Shown: positions 7,831-16,779 of the stretch, in pieces
Layout of the letters: each line of letters starts with the position of its first letter
Numbering within the stretch: the stretch's first letter is position 1
Assembly: GCF_000429785.1 (NCBI RefSeq)
Contig: NZ_AUCN01000002.1
Coordinates: 1 to 37,069 of the forward strand
Reading direction: 5' to 3'
Source of the DNA: Chitinibacter tainanensis DSM 15459
GTDB taxonomy: Bacteria > Pseudomonadota > Gammaproteobacteria > Burkholderiales > Chitinibacteraceae
DNA: 37,069 nucleotides
Program-made: the position numbers and the translations under genes
Notes under the pieces: generated by a model
Seen by the model: the letters and a program-made list of their open reading frames with translations, nothing else
Databases searched by the model: none
What the model was told of the DNA's origin: nothing

Positions 7831-9915
7831 ATGCCAATGACGTACAAACCCGCTGACAATCAATTGATGCTCAATCGTGAATTGGGCCTGTTGGAATTCA
7901 ACCGACGCGTGCTGGCCCAAGCCGAGGACGCGCGCAATCCACTGCTGGAGCGGCTGAAATTCTTGTGCATTGTCTCAAGCAATCTCGATGAATTTTTCGA
8001 GGTGCGGATTGCCTGGCTGAAAGAAAATATGCGCCACAATCCAACCCGCCTGCTGCCCGAAGGGCTGACGCCACATCAGGCGTTCGAGCTGGTGAGTGTT
8101 GAGGCGCATGATCTGGTTGAGCGCCAGTACCGCCTGCTGCGCGAAACCATTTTCCCCGCGCTGGAAGAAGAAGGTATTTACTTCTTCCGCCGCAGCCTGT
8201 GGAACGATGCCCAACGTGAATGGGTGCGCGATTATTTCTTCCGTGAGCTGATGCCGATTCTGACCCCGATCGGGCTGGATCCATCGCACCCGTTCCCACG
8301 CTTGTCGAACAAAATCCTGAACTTCGTGGTAGAGCTGGAAGGCCGTGATGCCTTTGGCCGCAATTCAGGGATTGCGATTGTGCAAGCGCCACGCATTTTG
8401 CCGCGCTTTGTGAAGATGCCGGCCGAAATCGCCGGTACCGAGCACGGTTTTGTTTTCCTGTCGTCGATTATGCATGCGCACATTGATGAGCTGTTTGCTG
8501 GCATGCATGTGCTGGGCTGCTATCAATTCCGTGTGACGCGCGACTCGGACGTTTCGGTCGATGACGAAGACGTCAAAGATTTGCGCGCCGCGATTGAGGG
8601 TGAGCTCTCGCAGCGCCCTTATGGCGATGCCGTGCGCCTGGAAGTGGCCGACAATTGCCCGAAACACGTGCAAGACTTCCTCTCGCAGCAATTTAATCTA
8701 CAAGACTGCGATGTGTACCGCGTGAATGGGCCAGTGAATATGGTGCGCCTGATGCAGGTGCCCGATCAGGTGGATCGCCCCGATCTGAAATACCAGCCAT
8801 TTATGCCCGGCCTGCCGCCAGAGCTGCGCAAACAGCCCGATTATTTCGCGGCGATTCGCCATGGCGATATTTTGCTGCATCACCCGTACCAGAGCTTTAC
8901 CCCGGTGGTCGATCTGCTGCAGCAAGCCGCGCGCGATCCGGCTGTGGTAGCGATCAAAATGACCGTTTACCGTACCGGTAGCGATTCGGTATTGATGGAT
9001 GCGCTGCAAGAAGCGGCCGCGCGCGGTAAAGAAGTGACCGTCGTGGTCGAGCTGATGGCCCGCTTTGATGAAGAAGCCAATATCAATTGGGCGGCTAAAC
9101 TCGAACGCGCCGGCGCCCACGTGGTGTACGGGGTGTATGGCTACAAAACTCACGCCAAGATGTTGTTGATTGTGCGGCGTGAAGAAGGGCTGCTCAAGCG
9201 CTACGCCCACGTTGGTACGGGGAACTACCACCCGCGCACGGCCAAGCTCTACACCGACTTTGGCCTGTTTACCGCCAATCGCGAAATCACCAGCGATGTG
9301 AATGATGTCTTTATGCAGCTCACCGGCCTAGGCCTCGCGGGTGATCATCATCAGCTGTGGCAGGCGCCGTTTACCCTGCATAGCAAATTCATCAGCGCCA
9401 TCGACCGCGAAATCGCCCACGCGAAAGCGGGCAAAAAAGCCGTGATCATCGCCAAGATGAATGCGCTGCTGGAGCCGACCATTATCGACAAGCTGTACGA
9501 AGCATCCGGTGCGGGGGTGACGATTCACTTGGTGGTGCGTGGCGTGTGCGCGCTGCGTCCTGGTTTGCCGGGTATTTCGGAAAACATCCGCGTGCGCTCG
9601 ATTGTGGGCCGCTTCCTTGAGCATCACCGCGTGTATTACTTCTTTAACGATGGTGTCGAAGATGTGTATTTGTCGAGTGCCGACTGGATGGGGCGTAATC
9701 TGTTCCGCCGTATCGAGATCGCCTTCCCGGTACTGAGCCCGAAAGTGAAGCGCCGCGTGATTCGCGAGAGTTTAAGACCATTCCTGGTCGACAATACACA
9801 GGCATGGGAAATGTTGTCGGATGGTCGCTATCGCCGTAAATTGGCGCGCGGCGGCAAGGAGCGTTCGGCACAAGGCTTGATGCTGGATGAGCTTACCGCT
9901 GGCCAGCGCAACTAA
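7831..9915 (+). CDS. ppk1: Polyphosphate kinase 1
   Basis: PPK1 reversibly polymerises the gamma-phosphate of ATP into inorganic polyphosphate and works at the inner membrane. The protein has 694 residues (E. coli 688). It shows the N-terminal helical domain (LMLNRELGLLEFNRRVLAQAED), the head domain, and two phospholipase-D-like catalytic domains. The likely autophosphorylated histidine is H441 in GYKTHAKMLLI, followed by RYAHVGTGNYHPRTAKLYTD; a second conserved region is SIVGRFLEHHRVYYF. ATG codons at 7831 and 7837 are both possible after AGAAGAG. No ppx or pho gene is adjacent. A short 8-bp hairpin (9914-9935) overlaps the stop codon, and a strong terminator follows at 9978. Confidence 0.98.
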   Translation: MPMTYKPADNQLMLNRELGLLEFNRRVLAQAEDARNPLLERLKFLCIVSSNLDEFFEVRIAWLKENMRHNPTRLLPEGLTPHQAFELVSVEAHDLVERQYRLLRETIFPALEEEGIYFFRRSLWNDAQREWVRDYFFRELMPILTPIGLDPSHPFPRLSNKILNFVVELEGRDAFGRNSGIAIVQAPRILPRFVKMPAEIAGTEHGFVFLSSIMHAHIDELFAGMHVLGCYQFRVTRDSDVSVDDEDVKDLRAAIEGELSQRPYGDAVRLEVADNCPKHVQDFLSQQFNLQDCDVYRVNGPVNMVRLMQVPDQVDRPDLKYQPFMPGLPPELRKQPDYFAAIRHGDILLHHPYQSFTPVVDLLQQAARDPAVVAIKMTVYRTGSDSVLMDALQEAAARGKEVTVVVELMARFDEEANINWAAKLERAGAHVVYGVYGYKTHAKMLLIVRREEGLLKRYAHVGTGNYHPRTAKLYTDFGLFTANREITSDVNDVFMQLTGLGLAGDHHQLWQAPFTLHSKFISAIDREIAHAKAGKKAVIIAKMNALLEPTIIDKLYEASGAGVTIHLVVRGVCALRPGLPGISENIRVRSIVGRFLEHHRVYYFFNDGVEDVYLSSADWMGRNLFRRIEIAFPVLSPKVKRRVIRESLRPFLVDNTQAWEMLSDGRYRRKLARGGKERSAQGLMLDELTAGQRN

Positions 9916-9977
9916 ACTAGGGAAAGTCCTAGTTTGGCGGGGGTATTGCCTGCCGTGAATTGATGGATAAGTGCTAG

Positions 9978-10010
9978 AGCCTCATACCGTTATACGGTAT
10001 GAGGCTTTTT
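9978..10010 (+). terminator. Terminator after ppk1
   Basis: A perfect 13-bp stem AGCCTCATACCGT (9978-9990) pairs with 9994-10006 around TAT and is followed by T-residues. Confidence 0.92.
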
Positions 10011-10051
10011 ACTGTCGCCATGAAAACTTGTCATCAAAAATTCAACTATTT

Positions 10052-10069
10052 GTAACAATGAGCTGTTAC
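10052..10069. promoter_or_regulatory. Operator-like inverted repeat GTAACA-N6-TGTTAC
   Basis: Two perfect 6-bp half-sites, GTAACA and TGTTAC, are separated by ATGAGC, about 125 bp upstream of the 51-codon ORF. A -35-like TTGTCA begins at 10028. The geometry suits a dimeric regulator, but I cannot name one. The rest of 10011-10191 holds no feature I can support. Confidence 0.3.
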
Positions 10070-10191
10070 CTTACAGTCTGCTATTCGCCTGTGAGCTGTC
10101 TCTCATTCAATCAGTGGCTGACAAAAAACAGAGCAACGTCATCAGACAAGTTGACGATCAATGGCATTCATCAATTTGGGAGGTAATACCG

Positions 10192-10347
10192 GTGGCCGAG
10201 ACAAAAGAACTGACTCAACCCAAGCAGGTTGAACCACGCAAAAACCAGCAAACCCCGCTGGCCGAGCGGATGAAAGGCCAAAATCCGTTTGACTGGATCA
10301 AGCTTGACCAAGCCGAACAGGCACAGCAAGACCACGCCAAGTCATGA
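10192..10347 (+). CDS. Small charged protein of unknown function (GTG start)
   Basis: I do not recognise this 51-residue ORF. It is hydrophilic and rich in Lys, Glu and Gln (for example VEPRKNQQTPLAERMKGQNP), with no signal peptide, membrane segment or cysteine. I chose the GTG at 10192 because a near-perfect Shine-Dalgarno GGGAGG (10178-10183) lies 8 nt upstream; a longer in-frame GTG at 10114 has no such site. It is preceded by the ppk1 terminator and ends directly at its own strong terminator, which it shares with the convergent hemY. Its own ribosome site and terminator argue that it is a real gene rather than a chance ORF. Its function is unknown. Confidence 0.6.
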   Translation: MAETKELTQPKQVEPRKNQQTPLAERMKGQNPFDWIKLDQAEQAQQDHAKS

Positions 10348-10374
10348 AAAAAGCCCGCATCTGCGGGCTTTTTT
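10347..10374. terminator. Bidirectional terminator between the small ORF and hemY
   Basis: AAAAAAGCCCGC (10347-10358) pairs with GCGGGCTTTTTT (10363-10374), giving a 12-bp stem with a T-run on both strands. It can end both the plus-strand small ORF and the minus-strand hem operon. Confidence 0.92.
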
Positions 10375-10390
10375 ATTGCGGACGGCAGGT

Positions 10391-11584
10391 TCAAGCCTGC
10401 AGCGCCAGCGCCAAGGCCGCACGGTAATGCTGGGCGGCATCGTCGTTGCGCTCCAGCTGGCCGAGTAATTCGGCCAGTTCGGCGTGCGCGGTGGCGGTTG
10501 GGTTCACGGCAATGCTGGCTTCAAAATAGCTTTGCGCCTTGCCCCACAATTCGCGCTTGCGGCACAGCCGCCCCAAGGCGAGCAGCAGCTGTTCGTCGCG
10601 CGGGTGCGCTTTGAGCCATTCTTCGGCTTTTTGCAGCTGGGCCATTTGCACGGGCAGCGCTAATTTCAGCTGGCTATAGGCCGGCAGCAATTCGCTGTTC
10701 CAGTCGGCATCCAGTGCTTTTTCCAGCGTCTCTTTGGCCAGCTCCGGTGCTTCCTGCTCGATGTAGCGTTGGGCCGCGGCGTGGGCCAGCTGAGGATGGT
10801 GCTGATCGCTGCTCGGTAGTTTTTTCCACCATTCTTTCAGCTCGACCGGCGTCATTGGATGCTGGCGCAACAGTTGCAGTTGCGCGGCCACCCGAATATG
10901 GCCGGCCTGTTCTTCATCCAAGGCCTCGCTTTTCGCCAGTTGTTCTACCAGCTTGAGCACGGCTTCCGGGTTTTGCTCGCGCTGGCGCAGGCGTAGCTCC
11001 AGTTTCAGTGCGTTGGTCAGTTTGGGCGCCAGCTCACGGGCGGCGGCCAATGCCTGAGCGGCTTCGCTGTAGCGACGCTCGTCCAGCAGCAATTCACCCT
11101 TGGTCATCAGGGTGGCGAGATGCTCATGGCCGAGGCGGGCTTTGAGCTGCTCCAGATGTTGATCACGCAGGGTGAAATCACGCATGGCGTGCGCGGCGCG
11201 GGCGGCAAGCAGACCGTTCACGGCGAAGGTGTCGTCTTCGCTGCTATTGGCCATGGCTTCAGCGGCCAGTTTGGCGGCGCGCTGAAAGCGACCTTCAAAA
11301 AACGCAATGCGGGCATCACGTTCGAGTTTGACCGCGGCTTCTTTGGCTTGGGCCGCCTGATAGCGGCGCACCCGCGCTGGCAGTCCGAGCAATTCAACGC
11401 CCATTTGCACCAGCAAATACACGCCGATCATACTGAGCAGCAACAGCACCACAAACACATTCAGCGAAATTTCCATGCGCCAAGGTGGCAGGAAAATCAG
11501 CGCATAACCGGTATTGAGCTGGGCAAACATGGTCAGCCCAACTGCAATGGCAAAAAGGCTAATCAGCCAGAGCAGCAGCTTCAT
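10391..11584 (-). CDS. hemY: HemY-type TPR membrane protein of the heme operon
   Basis: This is the proteobacterial HemY of the hemCDXY cluster, unrelated to the protoporphyrinogen oxidase named HemY in Bacillus. The 397-residue protein starts with two membrane helices (about 3-21 and 44-63) enclosing LNTGYALIFLPPWRMEISLN, which is typical of the family. It is followed by a long helical region of TPR-like repeats, for example ALAAARELAPKLTNALKLELRL and ALGRLCRKRELWGKAQSYFEASI. A structural or scaffolding role near late heme synthesis is usually proposed but not proven. Its ATG overlaps the hemX stop by 4 bp (ATGA), so translation is probably coupled. It is the last gene of the operon. Confidence 0.93.
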   Translation of the reverse strand: MKLLLWLISLFAIAVGLTMFAQLNTGYALIFLPPWRMEISLNVFVVLLLLSMIGVYLLVQMGVELLGLPARVRRYQAAQAKEAAVKLERDARIAFFEGRFQRAAKLAAEAMANSSEDDTFAVNGLLAARAAHAMRDFTLRDQHLEQLKARLGHEHLATLMTKGELLLDERRYSEAAQALAAARELAPKLTNALKLELRLRQREQNPEAVLKLVEQLAKSEALDEEQAGHIRVAAQLQLLRQHPMTPVELKEWWKKLPSSDQHHPQLAHAAAQRYIEQEAPELAKETLEKALDADWNSELLPAYSQLKLALPVQMAQLQKAEEWLKAHPRDEQLLLALGRLCRKRELWGKAQSYFEASIAVNPTATAHAELAELLGQLERNDDAAQHYRAALALALQA

Positions 11585-12624
11585 GGTTTCACCCTTTCCG
11601 CGGTGGTGCGGGCGCTGCGGACGGCGGTCAGGCTGGCGCTCAGATCCGGTGCGGTGATGTTGAGCTGCTGGGCTTCTAGCTGCGCCAACACTTGCAGCGC
11701 GCCAGCGGTGGCGGGCATTTGCCGGTCGAAGTAGTTTTGCACATAGCCTTTCACCGCTGCGATGTCGGTGCGGAAGCTGGTTTCATTCCGCTGCAGCAGA
11801 GCCGAGCGCGCACTCAGTAGCCGCAGTTTCAGGTTTTCACGCAGGAAAAATGCTTGCTCCGGGGTGAGTAGAGCGGCTTCGGGCTTATCCATCCGGCGAA
11901 TCTGGATCAATTGCTTAAATTCATGCCACAGCTCGCGCACTAGTCGTTCGGCGCTGCTTTCACCTTGTGGCGCTGGGCCCGCTTTATGCGGCTGATCGTG
12001 GCCATCGTCGATGATCAGCGGCCATTGATCCACTTTGCTGATCAGGCTGTCGAGTTTGGCGGTAATGCCCACCACATCGAGATAAGGCGTGGCCTTCAGC
12101 GTATCCATATCGCGGGTAATCGCCTGGCGCACGCTGATTAGCTCCGGGCGATTCAGCCGTGCCAGCTGCTGGTCGATGTTGCTCAGGCCAGTCAGGGCCA
12201 GATTCACGTCGCCCGAGAGCTGCAACTGCTGGCTGGCGAAGGTGAGCATCTGCTCCAGCTCGGCCAAGGTGTGAATCGACTCGGTGCGCGACAGCGCATC
12301 GTACATGGTGGCGAGCGACTCTTGCCGGCTGGCTGATTCGGCCAGCTGATTACCCTGCGCGGTGAGTTGCGCTTGCATTTGCTGTTGCAGGGTGGCCATT
12401 TGCTGCTGATTGGTTTTCAGCTCTTGCTGCAGTTTCTGGTTATTGGCCAGCTGGCTGGCCAGATCGCCCTTGAGCTGCTCCATGGCATTGAGTTGGTATA
12501 ACCACAAAGCACCACTAGCCAGTATGGCGCCCACAGCAAGCACCAGTGCGGGCTGCGGCAGCGTACGGCGGGGGGGTACTGTCAGTGCGGCGCTGAGTGA
12601 ATCGGGATTCTGATCTTGGCTCAT
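11581..12624 (-). CDS. hemX: HemX-like membrane protein (uroporphyrinogen-III C-methyltransferase-like)
   Basis: HemX of proteobacteria is annotated as a uroporphyrin-III C-methyltransferase by position, but it lacks SAM-binding methyltransferase motifs, and none are visible here. The protein has one N-terminal membrane helix (about residues 24-44, LPQPALVLAVGAILASGALWL). After it comes a long Gln/Leu-rich coiled coil (MEQLKGDLASQLANNQ onward) and a helical periplasmic domain with the family segment LWHEFKQLIQIRRMDKPEAALLTPEQAFFLRENLKLRL. I chose the ATG at 12624 (MSQDQNPD, 347 residues); a longer in-frame start would overlap hemD by about 50 bp. The gap to hemD is about 10 nt, and the hemY start overlaps its end. 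Confidence 0.9.
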   Translation of the reverse strand: MSQDQNPDSLSAALTVPPRRTLPQPALVLAVGAILASGALWLYQLNAMEQLKGDLASQLANNQKLQQELKTNQQQMATLQQQMQAQLTAQGNQLAESASRQESLATMYDALSRTESIHTLAELEQMLTFASQQLQLSGDVNLALTGLSNIDQQLARLNRPELISVRQAITRDMDTLKATPYLDVVGITAKLDSLISKVDQWPLIIDDGHDQPHKAGPAPQGESSAERLVRELWHEFKQLIQIRRMDKPEAALLTPEQAFFLRENLKLRLLSARSALLQRNETSFRTDIAAVKGYVQNYFDRQMPATAGALQVLAQLEAQQLNITAPDLSASLTAVRSARTTAERVKP

Positions 12625-12634
12625 AAGCGGTGTT

Positions 12635-13405
12635 TTATTCGTGGCTAAAGTGCTGGCAAATCGAAGTGGTGATGCCCAGATCACCAGCGGCAGTCAGTTC
12701 CACCCGCTGGGCACCGTGGGCTTGCAGGGCCGCCACAATGCGCGGATGCGGGGCGAAATACTGTCTTGATTGTAGCTGGTGCTGCGTTGCCTCTCCACCA
12801 ATGGCGAACAAATGTTGTGCAGCTTCCGAGCTGGACACAATGACACCATCGCAGCCGGCGGCCAATTGTGTCAAGAGTTCGGCCTCTGGCCAGCGCACGC
12901 CTTGCCGCTGATAAGCGCTGATTGCGTGCAGCTGCGCTCCGCGTTCGGCTAGGGCCACGGGCAAAAGTTCACGCCCGCCATGCCCGCGAAACAGCACGAC
13001 CGCCTGGCCGGCGAGCGTCTGCAGGGCAGGCTCGGCCAACAGGCCTTCGCTATCAAATTGCTGCGCGGGGCTGATGATGGTGCTGATGCCTAGCGCTTGA
13101 GCGCGGCGGGCGCTGCCGGGGCCCACCACCGCAGCGGGCAGCTCGGCTGGCCAGCTGAGCTGTAAATGCTGCAGGCGCTCGAAAACACAATCGAGTGCCG
13201 ACGGGCTCACAAACACCGCCAGTTGAAACTGCGCCAGATTACGTAGCGCGGCATCGAGTGGTGCGGCGTCGCTGGGGGGCACAATCTCGAGCAGGGGCCA
13301 CAGCAGGGTGTCGGCGCCGGCGGCAGCCAAGGCCTGCGCCAGCACCGCGGCTTGGCCTGCGGGTCTGGTGATCCACAGGCGGCGGCCGGCCAGGGCTTTA
13401 GTCAT
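12635..13405 (-). CDS. hemD: Uroporphyrinogen-III synthase
   Basis: HemD closes linear hydroxymethylbilane into uroporphyrinogen III while inverting ring D. The 256-residue cytoplasmic protein has the usual low sequence conservation. It shows the N-terminal [19 protein letters not shown], then [14 protein letters not shown] and the C-terminal [16 protein letters not shown] that mark the two-domain fold. Its start overlaps the end of hemC by 8 bp, and hemX follows directly, so the assignment is supported by both sequence and position. It is expressed as part of hemCDXY. Confidence 0.95.
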   Translation of the reverse strand: MTKALAGRRLWITRPAGQAAVLAQALAAAGADTLLWPLLEIVPPSDAAPLDAALRNLAQFQLAVFVSPSALDCVFERLQHLQLSWPAELPAAVVGPGSARRAQALGISTIISPAQQFDSEGLLAEPALQTLAGQAVVLFRGHGGRELLPVALAERGAQLHAISAYQRQGVRWPEAELLTQLAAGCDGVIVSSSEAAQHLFAIGGEATQHQLQSRQYFAPHPRIVAALQAHGAQRVELTAAGDLGITTSICQHFSHE

Positions 13406-14330
13406 GTGCCAGCTGTTTCAAAATCGCCCGTGCGCCTTCGGTGCAAAGCAAATCGGCCACGGTGCGGCCCAAGCCATCGGCGGCGGCAAACGAGCCATTG
13501 GATTCGGCGCTTACCGACTGGCTACCATCGGGCAGGGCAATAAAGCCGCGCAAACGCAGGAAACCGTCATCATGCGTGGCATATGCCGCCAGCGGAATCT
13601 GGCAGGAGCCATTGAGCCGTCGTGACAGCGAGCGCTCGGCCGTCACCGCGGCCGCCGTGGCCGGATGATTAAATGGCGCCAACAGCGTAGCCAAATCGGT
13701 GCGATCCGCCCGAATTTCCAGCCCTAGCGCGCCTTGGCCGGGGGCCGGCAGGCTGACTTCGGGGCTGAGCTCAGCACGAATCCGCTCCCCAAGGCCCAAG
13801 CGTTTCAGGCCGGCCGCGGCCAGAATAATGGCATCGAATTCGCCATCATCGAGTTTGCGTAGGCGGGTGTTGACATTGCCGCGTAGCGGTTTGATGGTGA
13901 GCTTTGGATAACGCAGGCGCAGCTGGCTTTCCCGGCGCAGGCTCGATGTGCCAACCACGGCACCTGCCGGCAAGTCATCGAGGCTGGCATAGCGATTGGA
14001 GACAAACGCATCGCGCGGGTCTTCGCGCTCGCCAATCGCCGCCAGCGCAAAACCCTCGGGCAAGACCATGGGTACATCTTTCATCGAGTGCACGGCCAGA
14101 TCGGCCCGGCCATCCAAGAGCGCTTGCTCCAGCTCCTTTACAAACAAGCCTTTGCCGCCAATTTTGTTGAGCGTAACGTCGAGAATGCGGTCGCCCTGAG
14201 TGGTCATGCCCAGGAGCTGTACTTCCAGCTGTGGATAAGTCTGTTCAAGCCAGCTTTTCACGTGTTCGGCCTGCCACAAGGCAAGCGGGCTTTCCCGGGT
14301 GGCGATCACGATCTTCTGCGGAGCGGACAT
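13398..14330 (-). CDS. hemC: Hydroxymethylbilane synthase (porphobilinogen deaminase)
   Basis: HemC joins four porphobilinogen molecules into hydroxymethylbilane in the cytoplasm. The 310 residues match the family. Visible motifs are the N-terminal [20 protein letters not shown], the catalytic and substrate loop [37 protein letters not shown], and [12 protein letters not shown], whose Cys (C243) binds the dipyrromethane cofactor. AGAAGG lies 7 nt before the ATG. It is the first gene of hemC-hemD-hemX-hemY. Identification is secure. Confidence 0.98.
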   Translation of the reverse strand: MSAPQKIVIATRESPLALWQAEHVKSWLEQTYPQLEVQLLGMTTQGDRILDVTLNKIGGKGLFVKELEQALLDGRADLAVHSMKDVPMVLPEGFALAAIGEREDPRDAFVSNRYASLDDLPAGAVVGTSSLRRESQLRLRYPKLTIKPLRGNVNTRLRKLDDGEFDAIILAAAGLKRLGLGERIRAELSPEVSLPAPGQGALGLEIRADRTDLATLLAPFNHPATAAAVTAERSLSRRLNGSCQIPLAAYATHDDGFLRLRGFIALPDGSQSVSAESNGSFAAADGLGRTVADLLCTEGARAILKQLAHD

Positions 14331-14365
14331 CTGGCAACCTTCTGACTAAGCAAAGAAATGCGCAG

Positions 14366-14393
14366 AGTCTACCATGCGCGGCAGATGGCACAA
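14366..14393 (-). promoter_or_regulatory. Possible sigma-70 promoter for the hemCDXY operon
   Basis: On the minus strand TTGTGC (forward 14388-14393) and TAGACT (forward 14366-14371) are separated by 16 bp, placing the start about 30 nt before hemC. The -35 overlaps the T-run of the fimV terminator. The match is moderate, so this is only a candidate. Confidence 0.35.
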
Positions 14394-14418
14394 AAAACCC
14401 TCGTCCGTGGACGAGGGT
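14392..14418 (-). terminator. Terminator of fimV
   Basis: ACCCTCGTCC (14397-14406) pairs with GGACGAGGGT (14409-14418); on the minus strand it is followed by TTTTTT. It lies directly after the fimV stop and insulates hemC. Confidence 0.87.
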
Positions 14419-14423
14419 GCGGT

Positions 14424-16484
14424 TTAGGCTTTTTTATCCGCCGAGGGCAGATCAGGCGGGCTGAGCTCAAAATCGATCGACTCGCCGCCATAAGGCTGAT
14501 CTTCCGGCAGCTTATCGACTTCAACGATCGGCTCGACGCTCACTTCCTCGATCTGGTAATCCGCCAGCTGGATTTCCAGTGGCGAGAGATCTTGTGGCGC
14601 CTCGCTGGGCTGTAGCGGGGGTAAATCCACTTTATGTTCGGCTGGCGAAGGCGTGAATTCGGGTTTCAGTAAAGAGCCATACTGCGGCGGAATGGCTTGA
14701 ACGGCTTCGGCCATTGTCGACATCAGCGAGGCTTCCGGGCTCATGGGGGCGCGCAGATCAAGATCCAGCTCGGCGCTTTCCTGATGGGCGCTGGCGGCAG
14801 CTTGTGCCGCTGCGATAGCTGCGCCCATGCCACCAAGCTGTTTTAGTGATTGGCGCGGATCTGGCTGTGCATCGGGCAGGCGGATATACAGCGGGTTTTC
14901 CGGGTCGAGTTTGGCGCCAATATTCCGCACCAATTCCCAATCCGCCTCATCCGGGCTGATGGCGCGCAGATTTTGCGCCAGCTGCGCGTATTCGGTTTTC
15001 ATGCCTTGCTGACGGAACAGGCGGAACAGCATCAGCCAGCGCTCGATATCGCTAGGGTCTTCATCAATCAGGCGATACAACAGATCGATCGCCTCTAGTG
15101 TTTCCCCTTTGGCGATCAATAGCTGTGCTTTGGCCAGATCGTTTTCTAGCTCTTCCTGCACTTCGATTCCATGCGCATTGGGCGTGCCACCAGGATGCAG
15201 CATCGACAGCATGGTGTGGCGGGACAAAGCTTCACTTTGTAGCCCTGCCACCGGGCGCACTTGATATTGGCTAGCCATATGCTGGCTCAGATTGTCGTCA
15301 TGCCAATTGGTTTGGCTCTCTTGCCGGCGGCGTTGCCATTTCAGGCCGGCCACCCCGGCGAGCGCTAGCGCGGCCAAGCCAAAGCCGCCCCACAGCCAGA
15401 AGCCGGTATCCTGTGCTGGCGCCTCGGTATGGCGCACGGTACTGGCAATGTGCGGGGCGCTAGTGGCGCTGTTCGTTGTGGTGGCCGCTACGCTGGTGCT
15501 GGCACTTGCGATTGATTCGGCGTTGCTGGCGGCTAGGCTAGCGGTAGCACTTGCTGGCGCGCTGGCTATGAGCGGGGCTGGGCTTGCTGAAGCAGGGTTG
15601 ATCTGTGCCAGCCGCTGATTCAGTTGTGTGATTTCCAGCTGCATTTTGCCCTGCAGCTCGGTGAGCTGGGCGACTCGTTGCTCCAGTTCCCGCGTGTATT
15701 CAGCGCCGCTGACGGGTTTAGTCTTGGTCGGCGCTATGGGCTCGGCACCATCTAGGCGTAATTGGCCCGTTTCCATTTTGGCCACGGGGGGCGCGGTCTT
15801 GCGGGTTGAGCGTAGTTTGTCGGGAATAATCACTGGCGTGCCGGCCGCAATCGGCGTGTCGGCGCCAAATTGCGGGTTGGCGCTGATCAGCTTATTCAAA
15901 TAGCGCGGATATTGCGGTGTGCCGAGCGGGTAATAGCGCTTGGTCAGCTCGGCCAGCGTGGTCGGCTTTTTACTGATCAAGGTTTGTGGGTCACGGCTTG
16001 GTAGCTCGGCTGGGGCCGGATTAACCGGTTTGAAGCTGCGCTCGCTGCGTGGCATTTGTGGGGCGCGCGCTTGGGCCGTGCTCGGTTCGGCCTGTGGGGC
16101 GACATTCAGAAAAGCCGTAAACGCGCGTGATAATTGCATGCCATTGCATTCCACCCGCAGCCCAAATGCCACGGTGGGCTCACCGATCAGCTGATGCGTG
16201 CTGATCTGAATAATGCCCTGACTTTCGCCGCGGGCAATCACATTCACCTGTGGTGCGGGTAGCCCGGGTAAATCATTGGTCGGTTGGGTGAGGGTCAGGC
16301 AATCCAGATGCAACTGCTCGCCCGGGCTGACCTTGTAGCTGACGGCGCCGCGAAAGGGCTGTCCCACATAGGATTGTAATTCCAGATCGCCCAAGGTGAG
16401 GGCATGTGCAGCAGGGGCCAGCAGGCCGATCAGGGCCAAACTGACAGATAATCGACGGGCAAAACCGGGTGTGGGCGTGCGCAT
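14424..16484 (-). CDS. fimV: FimV/HubP-family polar landmark protein
   Basis: FimV-type proteins sit at the cell pole in the inner membrane, bind peptidoglycan and organise type IV pili, motility or chromosome poles. From the ATG at 16484 the protein has 686 residues: a signal peptide (RLSVSLALIGLLAPAAHA), then the N-terminal FimV domain LTLGDLELQSYVGQPFRGAV. A LysM-like segment follows (about 166-221, TTLAELTKRYYPLGTPQYPRY...GTPVIIP), then a short coiled coil (about 261-295), an Ala/Ser-rich linker and a membrane helix (about 361-382). The cytoplasmic part is acidic and carries a TPR-like stretch (AKAQLLIAKGETLEAIDLLYRLI). It is shorter than Pseudomonas FimV. A start at 16514 would add ten residues; neither has a Shine-Dalgarno, but the -10-like element at 16521 favours 16484. 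Confidence 0.92.
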   Translation of the reverse strand: MRTPTPGFARRLSVSLALIGLLAPAAHALTLGDLELQSYVGQPFRGAVSYKVSPGEQLHLDCLTLTQPTNDLPGLPAPQVNVIARGESQGIIQISTHQLIGEPTVAFGLRVECNGMQLSRAFTAFLNVAPQAEPSTAQARAPQMPRSERSFKPVNPAPAELPSRDPQTLISKKPTTLAELTKRYYPLGTPQYPRYLNKLISANPQFGADTPIAAGTPVIIPDKLRSTRKTAPPVAKMETGQLRLDGAEPIAPTKTKPVSGAEYTRELEQRVAQLTELQGKMQLEITQLNQRLAQINPASASPAPLIASAPASATASLAASNAESIASASTSVAATTTNSATSAPHIASTVRHTEAPAQDTGFWLWGGFGLAALALAGVAGLKWQRRRQESQTNWHDDNLSQHMASQYQVRPVAGLQSEALSRHTMLSMLHPGGTPNAHGIEVQEELENDLAKAQLLIAKGETLEAIDLLYRLIDEDPSDIERWLMLFRLFRQQGMKTEYAQLAQNLRAISPDEADWELVRNIGAKLDPENPLYIRLPDAQPDPRQSLKQLGGMGAAIAAAQAAASAHQESAELDLDLRAPMSPEASLMSTMAEAVQAIPPQYGSLLKPEFTPSPAEHKVDLPPLQPSEAPQDLSPLEIQLADYQIEEVSVEPIVEVDKLPEDQPYGGESIDFELSPPDLPSADKKA

Positions 16485-16520
16485 AGGCAAATAAGCGTGA
16501 ATGGCGTAGGGCATGGTGGC

Positions 16521-16552
16521 TTTATACCAGAATTAATCTGTGTATGACACAG
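16521..16552 (-). promoter_or_regulatory. Candidate fimV promoter with overlapping palindrome
   Basis: On the minus strand TATAAA (forward 16521-16526) can act as the -10 of fimV. Where the -35 should be lies a perfect palindrome CTGTGT-ATG-ACACAG (16538-16552). A regulator bound there would overlap RNA polymerase. No good -35 consensus is present, which fits an activated promoter. The rest of 16553-16779 is AT-rich and shows no gene. Confidence 0.35.
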
Positions 16553-16779
16553 AAATGCCATGAATTGAAAGCGTAGTGCAATCTAAATTATTAAATGATG
16601 ATGCACTGATTTGCCAAGTTTTTTTGATTAATTATTCAATTAATTGGGCGAATTAAATGCAATTGCCCCGCAATCGGGCAGGGGAAGCTAAATGTCATAA
16701 AGTGCTAGTGGGGTATCTGTTTGCGAGGCTTTAAATGATTGGTTTGTGGATGGATACCCAGTGGTGTATCGGTCCTTAA

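Noticed and set aside
9971-10186. 71-codon ORF after ppk1
   Set aside because: It begins inside the ppk1 terminator hairpin and has no ribosome site; the 51-codon GTG-start ORF is the better call in this gap.
11120-11734. 204-codon plus-strand ORF opposite hemY and hemX
   Set aside because: It is antisense across the junction of two overlapping operon genes and has no family features.
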